DNA of 64,000 bases from Nematopogon swammerdamellus (GCA_946902875.1 OX336355.1:11751347-11815346); one strand, 5' to 3'; positions 1 to 11,729 are shown, counted from the stretch's first letter. The notes: generated from the sequence alone by a model not told the origin. Program-made: numbers and translations.

Positions 1-1388
1 TTCCCGCGTTTTCCACCGTTTCGTTCTCGGTTGATTGCTCGCGCACACACGAGTGGGTCGCGACACAATGGGATGGCGTTTTCTTTTTAATCCTTATTCT
101 GGGCTTGAGTGGGGAGTTCCATTCCAGGCGGCGACAAAGATGCTCGCTGATTCCTCACGGTAAATATACGGGAGGTGCGGAAGTCGTTAGAGCTGATGGT
201 ATGGCAAAAATGGTTTTGGTATGCCAAAATTACTGTCGAAGACAAGACTCAATTTTGAAAATGAAAACTTAAATGTAATTAGGTATGTATTAAGTTCCGA
301 ATGTTTTGTATTATGCTTGAAATTATTTTGTTAATTCCCAAGTCATGCTAAAATACTTAGTCCCATATTGTCCTAGCGGCTAGGACCTAGCCAAATCGAT
401 ATATTAAAAAGTTAGCGAGTTACATCGAACATTTTATTATTACATAAAGTATTATTGGTAATAGGCTTACCATAGTCACTTATTCGTATCAAAATTGCAA
501 AAAAGCAATAAGCAATACATTTATTTTTACATAGGTAATGATCGGATTTAAACTGAGAAATAGGTAAATAAAAAAATATTTCCTTAACATTAAATTATCT
601 TGTTTTATCTTAGGCCCGTACGCACATTGCTCTCACGCTCAACTCAGTGAAGTCATTCTCCAATCTTGTTGAAGACGTTGAAAAAATGTTGTCAACGTCT
701 TCTTGCTGTCTGCGTTTTTGTTTTTTCAATCATACGCATTGCTTAATTACACAAATGCTTCGATCATAAAAATATTTTAAAACAATTTTTTTCGTCTACG
801 TACAAATGATACGAACTTGGAACACAGTTTTCTTCGAGCCGCAGGATTTTGCTAAGTCGTTATATTTCTAGACTAGCTTTCGACTCGGTTGAGCCGAGAT
901 TATTATGGGTAAAAGTGTCCAGTTTTCTACGTGCTATGTATGTCAACTAATTACGTAGATACAAAATATTCCTTCTTGTAACAGCTTCTAACAGCTCTAT
1001 ATATTTTCCCACAATTTTCCTATAAATAATAGACGGAAGAAAAAAATAAGTATCTACCGTCCTGAGATAAAAAGAGTAATACTAAACAGCATGAAAATAT
1101 AAGAGGTTCCTTTCATACTGAAGGAGCGACGCGAAATGTTCCGAGAAATACGAAAATGTATTACACGAGTGACGAGCCACAAAGAGCGAGGAGAGGAGAT
1201 TTCTTTACAATACATAACCTACGTCAGATTTTAATTTTCTTAAGTGTTTATTCGAATTAATAATTTTGGGGAAAAGGGAATTCACATTTTAACACCAAGT
1301 TCTTCTCAACATCTAGTAATTTGTTTACGTTAATTGAAAATGTATTAATCTCGACGTATGTAAACTTGATACAAAAGAACAATACAAA
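1..1388. other. No identified gene; GC-richer start, then AT-rich DNA
   Basis: The first 180 bp are GC-richer than the rest and contain a GTAAAT donor-like site after CCTCACG near 160. They could hold an exon of the gene ending at 1827, but I cannot support a frame. A small hairpin with 11-bp stems (GAAGACGTTGA / TCAACGTCTTC) lies at about 671-703. Nothing else is recognisable. Confidence 0.3.
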
Positions 1389-1519
1389 ACTATTCTCAAT
1401 TAAAAACAAACGTACAGTTCGCATAATAAAGTTTTATGGCTTAGTGAAGGGAATCTCCCTTCACTAAGCCATAAAATTTTGTTGTGCGAGCTGCACGTTT
1501 GTTTTGATTTGAGAATAGT
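1389..1519. repeat. Near-perfect 131-bp palindrome (hairpin MITE)
   Basis: The left half runs from ACTATTCTCAA and mirrors the right half, which ends GAGAATAGT. The centre is GGGAATCTCCC. Only a few mismatches interrupt the stem. The structure is that of a palindromic MITE, 165 bp upstream of the candidate exon at 1684. Confidence 0.6.
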
Positions 1520-1683
1520 TAAACTGAAGTATCTAAGAGAATTTAAATTAATCTCAGAGAAAATAAATACCCCAAACACAGAAATTGGCTGCGTCGATGA
1601 TCATTGGTCCATCAGCGCAAGCGTCGATGTTCATAGAAAAAAGGGGGGGGGAGATTTCTAACGTCTTGTTTTTCTCTTTCCAG

Positions 1684-1827
1684 ACCGATTCAGCCGGCTC
1701 TTCCAAGATTTCGTCCCAGTCCGAAGGGTCTCTCTTCTCCTGCATCCTGCCCGACAAACTCTCCGGCTCCATCTGCACCGCAGTCCTCTTCATGCTGGGA
1801 TGGAAGCTACTGGTTGGCAAGCGGTGA
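1684..1827 (+). CDS. Terminal coding exon of an unidentified gene (partial)
   Basis: A pyrimidine-rich acceptor (TTTTTCTCTTTCCAG) ends at 1683 and is followed by 47 codons and TGA. All three forward frames and one reverse frame are open here. Only the frame beginning ACC GAT TCA GCC GGC shows strong C/G preference at third positions (TCC, CTC, TTC, TGC, ATC, GTC, AAG), so I chose it. The peptide is Ser-rich and then hydrophobic (TAVLFMLGWKLLV), ending GKR, compatible with a C-terminal membrane segment. Upstream exons were not identified and may lie before the window. The product is unknown. Confidence 0.4.
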   Translation, partial: TDSAGSSKISSQSEGSLFSCILPDKLSGSICTAVLFMLGWKLLVGKR

Positions 1828-4420
1828 ATACATGCCGGCCATCTTGGAAAAACATTTAGTAGAATCCATGGAAGTAAATATCTAAAACAGCACTTGTTGA
1901 GTTTGTGAAAGGAAAGTGCACAACGTTGCTAGCAATATTTCTTTCAATATCTCTTTCACGCTTGTTCAATCGCGTATCTTTTGTTTGCTGTAAATGGTGT
2001 GCACGCCGACCATTATACCTGTAACAAGATACCACAATGCCGTTTCTGGGTATTTATTTCCATGGATGAATGTCAAACTTTGGCAATCAGCAAGACGTTG
2101 GATTGGGCACAAATATTAATTATTTAAATTTTTACAACGCTATAGTTCTATGAAGCATAAATAAATTATAGGTTTTTGAAGCGAAACCTAGCTGAGATGA
2201 ATTTTATTAAAAAATAAAAAAAAATCTAGTAAGATGTCAATTTGAATGTTTTATTGAATGTGATCGATTCTCAGGTGTTCGCTGAAAAATCCCATGTGAT
2301 ATGCAAAAGATTAAATGTAGGTTTCCTGTATGTATATAGTCTATACTCAGCTCGTATAAAAATTAGAAGTTCTAAGTTTTATAGAAATTATTTCGATCTG
2401 CTATTTTGTATTCTGAAAGATTTCTATGTGTTTTGCTAAGTAATATCTCGAAAATTAAAAAGTCATTTTAGCTTTCATTTTGTTTGACTAAAATTCACAA
2501 AAAAGTAAATGTGCGTTCGATCACGTAATTTATAATATTATAGAGAAAATGTTCTAAAAAATCTGTAAAGTTTGTCAAATCCTTTTTACAATCCAATGCC
2601 ATTGTGGAGCAAGAATTGTGATGTAGGTATTAATTACTGTAAATTGTAGAAAATAACTAAGTGAAATAACAATGTACATATTTATACGTATTTTTTTTAT
2701 AAACCAGTTCCATGGTAAAACCACTAACTATTGAAATATTCACTGCCTGTCAGCCAAGAAAAAATAAACTGTAAAACTTTTAGTCTGTATCTACTTCCAT
2801 GTATAATTTTATTCAAATTTATATAATTTATTACCATAAATAATATTATGTTATAAATTATGATTAATATTTTACACAATTCTATTCCGTTCGTATCTAT
2901 AAAATTTTTACTTACCTTATTTTTGTAGTGAATTCATTAAAAAAATAAAATATCAACATTATTTTCACTGTTAGCATAATATTTGTTTTCCCCGGTAGTA
3001 TAATCTGACTAAAAACTGTCTTCATTCTAAAAAAAAATACATTTTAATTTTATTTATGATCGTGAAATTTCTGAACATGCCTTTTATGACAAAAAAATAA
3101 ATATTGACTTAAGAACAATTCAATGATAGACCTAATATGTGAACTCCGAAACCCTAAAACGTGTACACTGTAAATTATTAAATTAATTTTAAAGAGAAAA
3201 ATTCCGTCGCGAAATTTACACACTTTACAATACAATTGTAAGGTTTGTTACACTAATAAGATAAAATTAATAGATCACGGTGTGATAATTTTGTTCGATG
3301 CCCGACCATTATAAAATATTGTATATCAAGTTATATGTTTACAACTACGTAATCTATATACACATATATTACTAATCAAACAAATCTAACATTACAAAAC
3401 ATAACATTTAATTACTCTTGTAATTAATTAGTTGTTTCGTAGAGGCATACTTTATCCATAATCGCATTTTCTAGCTAAGATATATCTGCCAGATATTTGG
3501 TCTCAAACATTAAATATATTCTCAGAAAATTGTTCCAAAGAGAGCAAACCTAAAAGAAATAAATAATGATTGATCTCATTTTCGAAAACGTATATTTTAT
3601 GTTTTATTTAATATTATTATAATACAAAATAATATATTAAGAATGTTAGATGCAGGATACTGTGCCAAGTTTTGTAAAAAGGAGATTATTAAAGTGCATA
3701 GCGGTCACTTTATTTTATTTTAAATTTATGTTTACTTTATCATTAAGAAAGTGCATTATATACTCATAGAAATAGTTTATTTTTGTGGCATTTCTGTTTA
3801 GATATTGTTTTTGCATTTGTAAATAAGGTTCCAGTTTATGAGACCTTCTCTTGTACGACGTCTGCAATATATAATCTGCGTTGTTATAACAAAACATTTG
3901 TTCTTGTAAAATGTTTGAAAAAATACATAATGTATTTTCATGTCAGAGAAATTGTAATTAATTTATGGAAAAAGTAAAATCCGTGTCGCTTCGCGAATAT
4001 ATTGTTGTGCAGTCTTGATATAATTCCGAAAAAAATACATCAAGAAAGGATGACAAATTCATTCCACATAATCTGCTCTTTGATTGGGCAGACCTCTGTC
4101 TACATAGTTACTGTGTTATATAAATAATTTTGTAACATTATGTGTTTATCATCTTAATTTTAATTTAATCTAAAATATTAATTTAAGTTGTACGATATTA
4201 AATTAAAATTTGAAGGTAGTGTTGTACCTATTATTTTGTGACAACCTATTAGTCAAGACAATGTGTCAAGACAAGCATACAATTCGAGTGTCTTGCGATT
4301 TTTTTTTTAAATCGCGGGCGCTGATTTCAAAACCACTCTTACTTACAACTTACTAATGGTCTAATGAAAAAAATATCTAACTCAAACTACCATTATCTAT
4401 ACATATAATAAAATCGTAGA
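1828..4420. other. AT-rich intergenic DNA, no gene seen
   Basis: Only short, non-conserved reading frames occur. AATAAA-like signals near 2157 could serve the exon ending at 1827. No repeat family used elsewhere in the window was recognised. Confidence 0.4.
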
Positions 4421-4860
4421 GGTAAGAAAGTCTGTACATTGAATGTATTCGGAAAAAAACTAACCAGGGTGGCTTAAAATGAGATACTGAACATGTCAGA
4501 ACAGTTTTTAAAATTTTTGTTTGTTTGTTTGTTTGTTTGTTTGTCTGTACGCGCATCACGCAAAAACCACTGAACGGAATTAGACGAAACTTTGTATAGT
4601 GGCAGTTTATATGCCGGGTTAACATAATACGTAAAAAAAATTAACAAAAATAAAAAAAAATTAACAATTATAAACATTATTGCGCGTTTAAAATCACGTA
4701 GTCCAAAGTAAAGGTAAAAACAATTTTAAATGTCATGTTGACAACGGAGAACTGTCATCTCGACGTGAGCTGGCCGGTGACAAATTGTTTGATAAATAAA
4801 AATAATAATTGAAAGGCGAAGTTATGTCGCTGTCATTGGTGCAATAAAATTTATATATCT
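4420..4860. repeat. Retroelement 3' tail-like sequence with (TTTG)n
   Basis: A run of GTTT units at about 4517-4544 is followed by CACTGAACGGAATTAGACGA. Similar phrases (CCGTTCAGTGGTT at 18560; ACTGAACCGATTTTTATGAA at 28190) also flank repeat tails in this window. The exact family is unknown. Confidence 0.4.
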
Positions 4861-4864
4861 GTTG

Positions 4865-6318
4865 CCCGCGGCTTCGCTCGCGTGAAATTCGTATTTAAAA
4901 AAAAGAAAGTAAGTAACTAAAGGCGGGCCCGAAGGCGGATCTGCGCTCACGTAAACGATATTCTTTCTCGATGAAAGTAACTAAGGGCGAGGCGAAAGGC
5001 GGAGCTGATTTCAGGAAGAAGAAAAACATTCTTGAAGAAAATAAGTAACTAAGAACGAGGCCGAACGCCGAGCTCTATTCTGGAAGAACATAAACCTTCT
5101 CGAAGAAAGTAAGTAACTATGGGCGAGGCCGCAGGCCGAGCTGCGTTCAGGAAGAAGCTAAACCATCTTGAAGAAAGTAAGTAACTAAGGCGAGGCCGAA
5201 GGCCGAGCTACGTTCGGATAATTGAAAAACCATCTCGAAGAAAGCAAGTAACTAAGGGCGAGGCCGAAGGCCGAGCTGCGTTCAGGAAGAAGCTAAACCA
5301 TCTTGAAGAAAGTAAGCAACTAAGGCGAGGCCGAAGGCCGAGCTACGTTCTGACAAATGATAAACCATCTCGAAGAAAGCAAGTAACTAAGGGCGAGGCC
5401 GAAGGCCGAGCTGCGTTCAGGAAGAAGCTAAACCATCTCGAATAAAGTTAATTAATATTAAGATTGAGTTAATTTAATTTAAATTTTATTATAAAGTCCA
5501 CGCTTCTAACGGCAAATATACCGTGCATCCTAGAACCTCGCGGTTATTCCCGGCTGGATGGCAAGAGGCCCGATGCTAGAGACCTTAGTGCCATGGACTA
5601 AGGGTAGTTCTTTGATGTGGGACGCCACTTTTGTTCTCACATTGGCTCCAAGTCACGTTAGGACATCTTCAAGAGCGGCTGGCGCGGCCGAGGCTGGGTC
5701 GGAGAGCCTCCAACGCAGCAAATATAGAAATATAATTCAAGATTTCGAATTTGTTGCGTTTGCGGTTGAAACCCTCGGTCCGTGGAGCAGTGAAGCCAAA
5801 AGAGGCTTGAGCTGGTTGACGCAACTGGTGCCCCGTCATCAAGGGCTTATGTACTTCATTCAAAGGGTAAGCCTTGCCATCCAGCGGGGTAATGCCGCAA
5901 GTGCTCTAAGAACATTTGAAAATGCCCGTTTTGATAGTTATTTTAATGTTTGTTAGGTAGGTTTAATTCTTTGGTTATTAATATTACTTTTTTATTTATA
6001 TGAAATAAATAGATTGAGTAAACGATATTATATTCTATCGAAGAAAGGAAGTCTTTAAGGGCGAGGCCCGAAGGCGGAAGAGGGTTTTTGGTTTACCTGA
6101 ACGCAGCTCGGTCTTCGGCCTCGCACTTAGTTCCTTCCTTTCTTCCAGAAGGTTTGTCGTCTTCCTGAACGCAGCTCGGCCTTCGGCCTCGCCCTTACTT
6201 ACTTCCTTTATTTGAAAAAGGTTTATCGTTTACCTGAAAGCAGCTCGGCCTTCGGCCTCGCCCTTAGTTACTTACATTCTTCTTTGGAATACGAATTTCA
6301 CGCGAGCGGAGCCGCGGG
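4865..6318. mobile_element. Foldback element with 31-bp inverted ends and tandem 68-bp units
   Basis: The left end (4865-4895, CCCGCGGCTTCGCTCGCGTG...) and right end (6288-6318) are inverted copies with one mismatch. Inside the left arm are eight units of about 68 bp centred on GGCGAGGCCGAAGGCCGAGC (near 4921, 4984, 5050, 5121, 5189, 5258, 5325 and 5394). The later ones alternate in two variants with a dimer period of about 137 bp. The right arm has three units in inverted orientation (near 6100, 6168 and 6237). A truncated LINE end occupies the middle. Another single-unit copy of the left end is at 13596-13728. Confidence 0.65.
5469..6010 (+). pseudogene. 5'-truncated LINE end with restriction-like endonuclease C-terminus (copy 1)
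   Basis: Nearly the same sequence as the minus-strand copy at 51370-52328. It starts mid-domain and has lost the CCHC knuckle. The open stretch 5558-5956 keeps WDATFVLTLAPSHV, ETLGPWSSEAK and RVSLAIQRGNAAS, ending DSYFNVC. The 3' UTR (TTAGGTAGGTTTAATTC..) also matches the second copy. It sits inside the foldback element at 4865-6318. Confidence 0.65.
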
Positions 6319-6329
6319 CTCAGCTAGTT

Positions 6330-7120
6330 TTTAATATTAATACAATATTTAAATGTATAATTGTATGTAATAGGATAGTTATGTGTAGGTAGATATTATA
6401 ATATGAATTACAAATACTTTTGAAGAATGTGTTCAAATGTGATACTTGTCTTAGAAAGGATATAAAGAAAGTTTTCCCATGATCTCTTGAAAATTCTTGT
6501 ATGCATTTTCTAATTTTGTTCAATGTCCAATCAAATGACGAACTGATAAATAATTAAAATATTTTCATAATTTGTTACAATTATTATTGTAACCTACCAT
6601 ATTTCATTTCAATTTTTTTAAATTTAATTCATACTTATTTTTCGAATTTTTAAGTTTCTAGATTTAGACAATTTCAGTTGGGTACACGAATGCACTAATC
6701 AGAAAGTAAACGCTATGTATTAAAATCGAATAATTGTTAAACATTTAGAAAACGCTTGTCAATTGATTGGATCATTTAAACTTACTCCAAAATAATGTGT
6801 GTAAGAATTTTTGTAAATAAAATTGGATTTTTGCTTCATTTTAACTGTGCCTCAAAAATATAATAGCTTCATTTATAAAAATAGGAAATAATCATTGATA
6901 TGCCTCCCCAAATCTAACTTAAGATATTGTATACATATGCTTTGTAAAATAGTATGTCGAAAAAAAATTCTAAAGAAATGTTGTAGCCACTAGCTTAAAG
7001 TATTTGGTTTAGTAATAATACATGATGTCCCAGTTCGACTGGATTTGTTTATCGCCACGGAATTCCTCCTTGAATAAGTTGAAAAGCTCCGTATTTTTTT
7101 TTTCTAGGACCTCTATAAAC
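6330..7120. other. AT-rich DNA, nothing recognised
   Basis: No convincing gene or repeat was seen apart from T-runs just before the following SINE. Confidence 0.4.
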
Positions 7121-7413
7121 TTTTTTTTTTCATAGAAACTGACACGGTTGACTACACTACATCCGTGATGTCAGCCCATAAAACCTTGGTGAAATAGCTA
7201 TGCCATGTCAGTGCTTTCTTTCGGTCTAGCCGGCTAAAATGAACTGGACTGAAAACACGAACTATTTAAATAGCCGTTTCAACCGACCTTTCATTCAGTG
7301 CGGTGGTACCAACTCAGGCGGGTTAAACTCTACCACCTAGTAAGGCAAGAAGGGTAGGGACCTACAGTTTTACGTGGAATACGAACCACGGACCACTGAG
7401 CTACCTAGGCTAA
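7121..7413 (-). repeat. SINE-A copy, tRNA-like head without the 5S-like segment
   Basis: Starts with poly-T (the poly-A tail of a minus-strand element). It then carries the SINE-A body (GACACGGTTG.., CCGTGATGTCAGCCCATAA, GCCGTTTCAACCGACC, GTGCGGTGGTACCAAC). The head on the minus strand has an A-box-like TAGCTCAGTGGT placed almost directly next to a B-box-like GTGGTTCGTATTCC. The 5S-like spacer seen in the 19391 copy is absent. Confidence 0.7.
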
Positions 7414-8137
7414 CTTTTCGAGACAATCGCCATTAAAAGGTCAGTTGGATCGACAAGTACTAGAAATTACTATTTACATTTAATTTTTAACTACACCTAC
7501 AAACTACACTGATGTAAGAGAGTGAAAGTTGGGCATTGCAGAACAAGCATGAAAGCAGGATAAATGCTGTGAAAATGCCAGGATCGTGCGACGTGGAGAT
7601 CCATTGTCTCTGCCTACCCCACTGGAAAACAGGCGTGACGCTATGTGTGTATGAATTAATTTTTTTTCTAAGCTTTTTTTGAAGCTTATTCAACTAGTAA
7701 TCCCGTGGTCGTCAGCAAATCATGTCTTACCTGGGTCACCCTACATATTACTTAATTTAAAACTCCGCCTGTAAATATATGCTAGATTTGTATTTTATTA
7801 TAACTAGAAAATAAGATTTTTATAAAAAAATGTATGTTTAAGCATTTTGTATGTAGCAATAATTTTTGTATCAAAATTTACTGTTAGTCGTTATCATGCT
7901 TATGTACTACGTAGTACTTTTATTTTCTTCTGGCCGACGTTTAACATATTATTGCGGTTATTATTTTCAAATATAATTTTTTTGACTGACATGAACTCTT
8001 TTATTTCCACTAACTCATCTGTATCAACTTGATCTTTTTCAGTGTAGTTATTTCACAAACACAGGCTGTTTCAACGGCTACAACATACATTTCAACATAA
8101 AATGCTCGTAGGTCTACTTATTTTGAAAGTAATTGAA
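7414..8137. other. Intergenic, no gene recognised
   Basis: AT-rich sequence. ACGCCTGTTTTCCAGTGGGGTAG (minus-strand sense) near 7608-7630 resembles the extreme 3' end of the RTE LINE at 22770. No coding region is supported. Confidence 0.3.
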
Positions 8138-8532
8138 GCGGCGGGTGGCCGAGTGGTTTGGGCATCGGCTTCTCATGCGAGAGGTCCGACGTTCGAATCC
8201 GGTCGGCGCGTACTATTGATTTTTTTCTGACGAAAAAATTTACGTGCATACCTACCTACACCCGCTGCTGCTTCATCGTTCGGAACCGGTGTAAAACTAT
8301 AGGTCCCTTCCCTTGCCCCTTACTAGGTGGTAGGCTCAAATTGTAGCCGACTGGGTTAGTACCACAGTATTGGATGTAAGATGGCCGCATGTTCTCCTCT
8401 AGTCCAGTACAGCCAGAAATTCAGGGAAGCCTCCGGTATGGCACCTACCTTCTCGGAGGTGATATTGACTGGTCGGAGCATGTGCTTTGGCCCCTCCGAA
8501 CCAGCCATCCATAACGGATTACAAAAAAAAAT
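8138..8532 (+). repeat. SINE-B copy, full length with tRNA-derived head
   Basis: The head 8138-8210 looks like a class-II (Ser/Leu-type) tRNA. It has an A-box TGGCCGAGTGG at 8146-8156 and a B-box GTTCGAATCC at 8191-8200. The body has TACTAGGTGGTAGGCTCAAA, GGGTTAGTACCAC.GTA and GGATGTAAGATGGCCGC. It ends CCATAACGGATTAC plus poly-A. The head and tail define the intact plus orientation for the family. Confidence 0.8.
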
Positions 8533-8640
8533 AAACCATCCCACGATGTGTGAGTAATGCGTAAGGGAGTAGTGTAATCTTAGTCTTAGATACGTCAAAG
8601 ATTCCGAAAGATCTGACGAACAAACTTCGCATGTCTCATA

Positions 8641-9169
8641 TCGATGGCTTAATCTGCAAATCGGACAACTCACTTTTGGGTAATTTTACAGGAGAGCGAA
8701 AAAACTGATTGATGAAAAATGAGACAACTCCCAGATGAAATTCAAATTCACCATTTTACACTTTCGGAAAATCGTCCAACTCCAATACCAAATTATGTGA
8801 AGGTTATATTGCTTACAATCGTAAGCACGGTCAAAAATAATACTTTATAGTGATAGATCTACTTACCGAGCACTCAATGCACACACAACAATGTCTTACA
8901 CAGTAATATCAGAATTTTTAAGAATATTTTTCTATGCTATACAAACGCACAGCTCTGTCACCAACAGCGGAGTTGTCACAATTTCGGTGTTGCAACCAAT
9001 ATGGGATGGAGTTGCAATATATTTGTGCGGTCTGTATTTTCTGAAACTTAGGATTTTCGGAGTTGACAGCTTTGCAAGAATATAGATAATATTTAGACCA
9101 ATAAAACGACATCAAAATGTCCATACCCCCCAAAAATGGAGTTGTCCGATTTGCAGATTAAGCCATCGA
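8641..9169. mobile_element. 529-bp element with perfect 31-bp terminal inverted repeats
   Basis: TCGATGGCTTAATCTGCAAA.. (8641-8671) is exactly inverted at 9139-9169. There is no coding capacity between them, so this is probably a non-autonomous DNA transposon. No clear target duplication was seen. Confidence 0.6.
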
Positions 9170-9415
9170 AATGGTATTCCTACCATACCGACTTATAAAT
9201 AATTAACCTATACTACCGGTTAAAAAGAACATTTATTATCTACAGCATACAGCTGCAAATAAATTCCATTTCTCTAGATATAAGCACACAGATATTTTGA
9301 TAAAATAATAACGTTTAGGAATGCACCTTTATATGTAAAAAACAATTTTTTAATAATCTTATTATATAAATAAAATCTTATAGAAATAAATCTTTTAAAA
9401 ATTGTTTCTTTCCAA
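9170..9415. other. AT-rich spacer
   Basis: No feature recognised. Confidence 0.3.
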
Positions 9416-9691
9416 AATTTCATGATTTTAGGTCAACGGGAAGTACCCTATAGATTTTGATTTTATTTGAGCGAGTTTGCTAGTATGGAAATCGGAAATA
9501 AATTGTCGCCACTCCAAGGGACCGTATGCCTTAGTATTTGATATTAATTTCAACTTAATACCTTTACCCTTTTATTCTCGATGCTTTTACTCGTTCTTTA
9601 GAAAAAGGGCGGTGACAGACAGACAGACGGACAACAAAGTAACCGTATAAGATTTCCGTATTTTTCCTCTTTTGAGGTACGGAACCCTAAA
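9416..9691 (-). repeat. GGGTTCCGTA-type element, partial copy
   Basis: Contains TAGGTCAACGGGAAGTACCC, a run of GACAGACAGACGGAC and the end TTTGAGGTACGGAACCCTAA. These are the reverse complement of the long copy at 16407-17898. Confidence 0.65.
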
Positions 9692-9925
9692 CACTCTTTT
9701 TTTTCAGCTGCCATTCGAATTAAGCTACATTTATTTAACAAACATATTTTTATTTATTTATTTATTTTATTACACCACAACAAACACGGTAGAGATGGTA
9801 AACTAAAATGAACATATTGAAAAAGTAAACCAATCTATGTAGGTATGCAGGTAGTACATTTTGTGTATATTCGTTGAAAATCACTTGCATACACTTTTTA
9901 ATCGTTCATAAATAAATGAATAGCT

Positions 9926-10190
9926 AGAAAGATAGATATAAATACTTTATCGCTCCAAATTTTTTTTACAGAAACCAGCTCTTTACAATTTACAATAGGT
10001 GCAAAGGCGGACTTATCCCTTACAGGGATTTCTTCCGGCTGACCTTTGAATGTTTGAGAGTCTTGTGTTGTGAAATATAAGTACTCGTAAGTAGTAGCAA
10101 AAGTCTTGAGTGTAGGAATATAAAATAAAATATTATATACTATAATATACTACATGAGTATGTTATATGTATAGTTAATTAAAAGTAAAC
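9926..10190. repeat. Repeat family E (LINE-tail-like, TTTATCGCTCC..GCAAAGGCGGACTTATCCC)
   Basis: Shares GCAAAGGCGGACTTATCCCTTA, CAGGGATTTCTTCC and TTTGAATGTTTGAGAGTC with copies at 24513 and 49267. Members usually start near TTTATTG, the complement of a polyadenylation signal, so they are probably antisense 3' ends of a retroelement. Confidence 0.55.
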
Positions 10191-10639
10191 ATGAATACAT
10201 ATTAATTACAGTTCATATAAGACATAATCCCGAAGTAGGCAATATTATCTAATAAATCCATAATTATGATTTTCACCTGAACATTTATAGCCCGCGTTCA
10301 GAATTCTGGCAAAGAGCTAACGCAACCACTCCGATCTAGCGACAAAGGATAACTTAAATCCACTTTGGAAAGTTTAAGCTAAACGGCGATAAACCTGGCC
10401 ATCTACAGAGATGGATGGCCCATAACTTATAATATTTAAGTTAGATTGCTTACCTTCGCTAACTCGAATGTTTCGAACGTGAGCGAAGTCTTTTCCGAAG
10501 TGCACTTATGGATACAATTTCATGAAGCTTGAAAAGTTGCACTTAATTTCCATAAATACACATCTTCTCCCCGAAAATATGGACGACATTCGCTCTCACC
10601 AGTTGGGCCTTATTACAAATTACGAAGGGCAATGTTTGT
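10191..10639. other. Intergenic, no gene recognised
   Basis: Moderately complex sequence without a supported reading frame or a repeat shared elsewhere in the window. Confidence 0.3.
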
Positions 10640-10745
10640 CTGTCGTTCTGTAACCAGTTACTAGGTGGTAGGCTCAAATTGTAGCCTTTTGGGTTGGTAC
10701 CGCCGTACTGGATGTAAGATGGCCGCATAGCAGCCTCGGGTGTAT
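10640..10745 (+). repeat. SINE-B core fragment
   Basis: Contains TACTAGGTGGTAGGCTCAAA, TTGGGTTGGTACCGCCGTAC and GGATGTAAGATGGCCGCATA. Both head and tail are missing. Confidence 0.7.
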
Positions 10746-11183
10746 TCTAGATTTTAGACACTTTTCCTAATTGGTGAAGGGATCTAATCTACCTGTGTGT
10801 ATGTCTGTGGAATCGTAGCTCCCAAACGGATGGACCGATTTTAATGTAGTTTTTTTATTGGAAAGCTGGGGTTTTTAGCTATGTCTGTAATCGAGAAATA
10901 ATAAATTTCGTCTCTTGATAAGCTTAAAATAAAAGTAAAATTACAAATTTGAAAAAAACTCGACACACCAACGAGCCTTAAAAGTCAAAAATAATTTCCG
11001 TTTAGTTACGTAAAGGCGTCGGGGGACCGCTAAGTAAATAAAATATAACTCAGAGGTTCAGGGAACGCGACGTCACCGAGTGAGCGACCCGAACGAATTC
11101 TGTTTTAAGTTTTAGGTATATTTTATTTACTCAGCGGTCCCCCGACGCCTTTAAGTAACTAAACGGACATATTTTTTTACTTT
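10746..11183. repeat. CCCGAC-ended element with internal hairpin (partial)
   Basis: Contains ATCGTAGCTCCCAAACGGAT and then a hairpin (10978-11183) whose arms carry TTTCCGTTTAGTTACGTAAA and GGGGGACCGCTAAGTAAATA. The same combination occurs in inverted order at 31337-31806, so the two parts belong to one family. Confidence 0.5.
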
Positions 11184-11436
11184 TTAAGAGCGTGTCGTGC
11201 AAAATGACAGGCGACGGTGCTGCCACTCAAGTAAACGGTGGCCACCGAAATCCGTTATAATGATTGTGCATAAACTGAGCAATATAAAACTGTTTCCAGT
11301 ATCTTAGAATATCATAATCAAAATCAACTACAGCTTCATGGCTTGTTTCTTCCAGTTATGGCTTTGTTTAAGAGATATATATTATTTACTTGAGTGGCAG
11401 CACCGTCGCCTGTCATTTTGCACGACACGCTCTTAA
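11184..11436. mobile_element. MITE with perfect 50-bp TIRs flanked by TTAA
   Basis: Arms 11186-11235 and 11385-11434 (AAGAGCGTGTCGTGCAAAAT..) are perfect inverted copies. Both outer ends read TTAA (11184-11187 and 11433-11436), the target preference of piggyBac and Kolobok superfamilies. No transposase is present. Confidence 0.65.
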
Positions 11437-11439
11437 GCG

Positions 11440-11655
11440 TTGTTAATGTATGTAGTATTCGTACGTAGTTTATCATACATATTTCTTTAATCTAACACAT
11501 TGTCACAAACTATTCTTGTTCGCCTGCATGTACTTCTCCCACATCCCAAAGGTTAGTTAGAATAGAATGCCTCGCGGCATTAAGCTCGCCTGTTGTGCCT
11601 AATTTTGATAAATTGGTGTTCAATAAAGAATATATACATACATACATACATATAC
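11440..11655 (+). repeat. Repeat family D, copy 1
   Basis: Shares about 200 bp with 27590-27835, including CCCACATCCCAAAGGTTAGT, AATGCCTCGCGGCATTAAGC and GGTGTTCAATAAAGAA. It ends in a short ATAC tail. It resembles a retroelement 3' end with its AATAAA. Confidence 0.6.
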
Positions 11656-11729
11656 ATGTATTGAGGATTTTTCAAATTTAATATTTATCTTTATTTATAG
11701 CTTTGTGAAAAAACATGCGACATACTCTG

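Noticed and set aside
1554..1820. Minus-strand 88-codon frame opposite the terminal exon
   Set aside because: Third-position bias favours the plus-strand frame, and no good minus-strand splice site was seen.
4921..5430. CRISPR-like array of regular repeats
   Set aside because: Units are continuous tandem repeats without unique spacers, inside an insect transposon.
8138..8210. Functional serine-type tRNA gene
   Set aside because: Although A- and B-boxes are good, it continues into a SINE-B body and poly-A and is repeated at 20340-20400. It is a SINE head.
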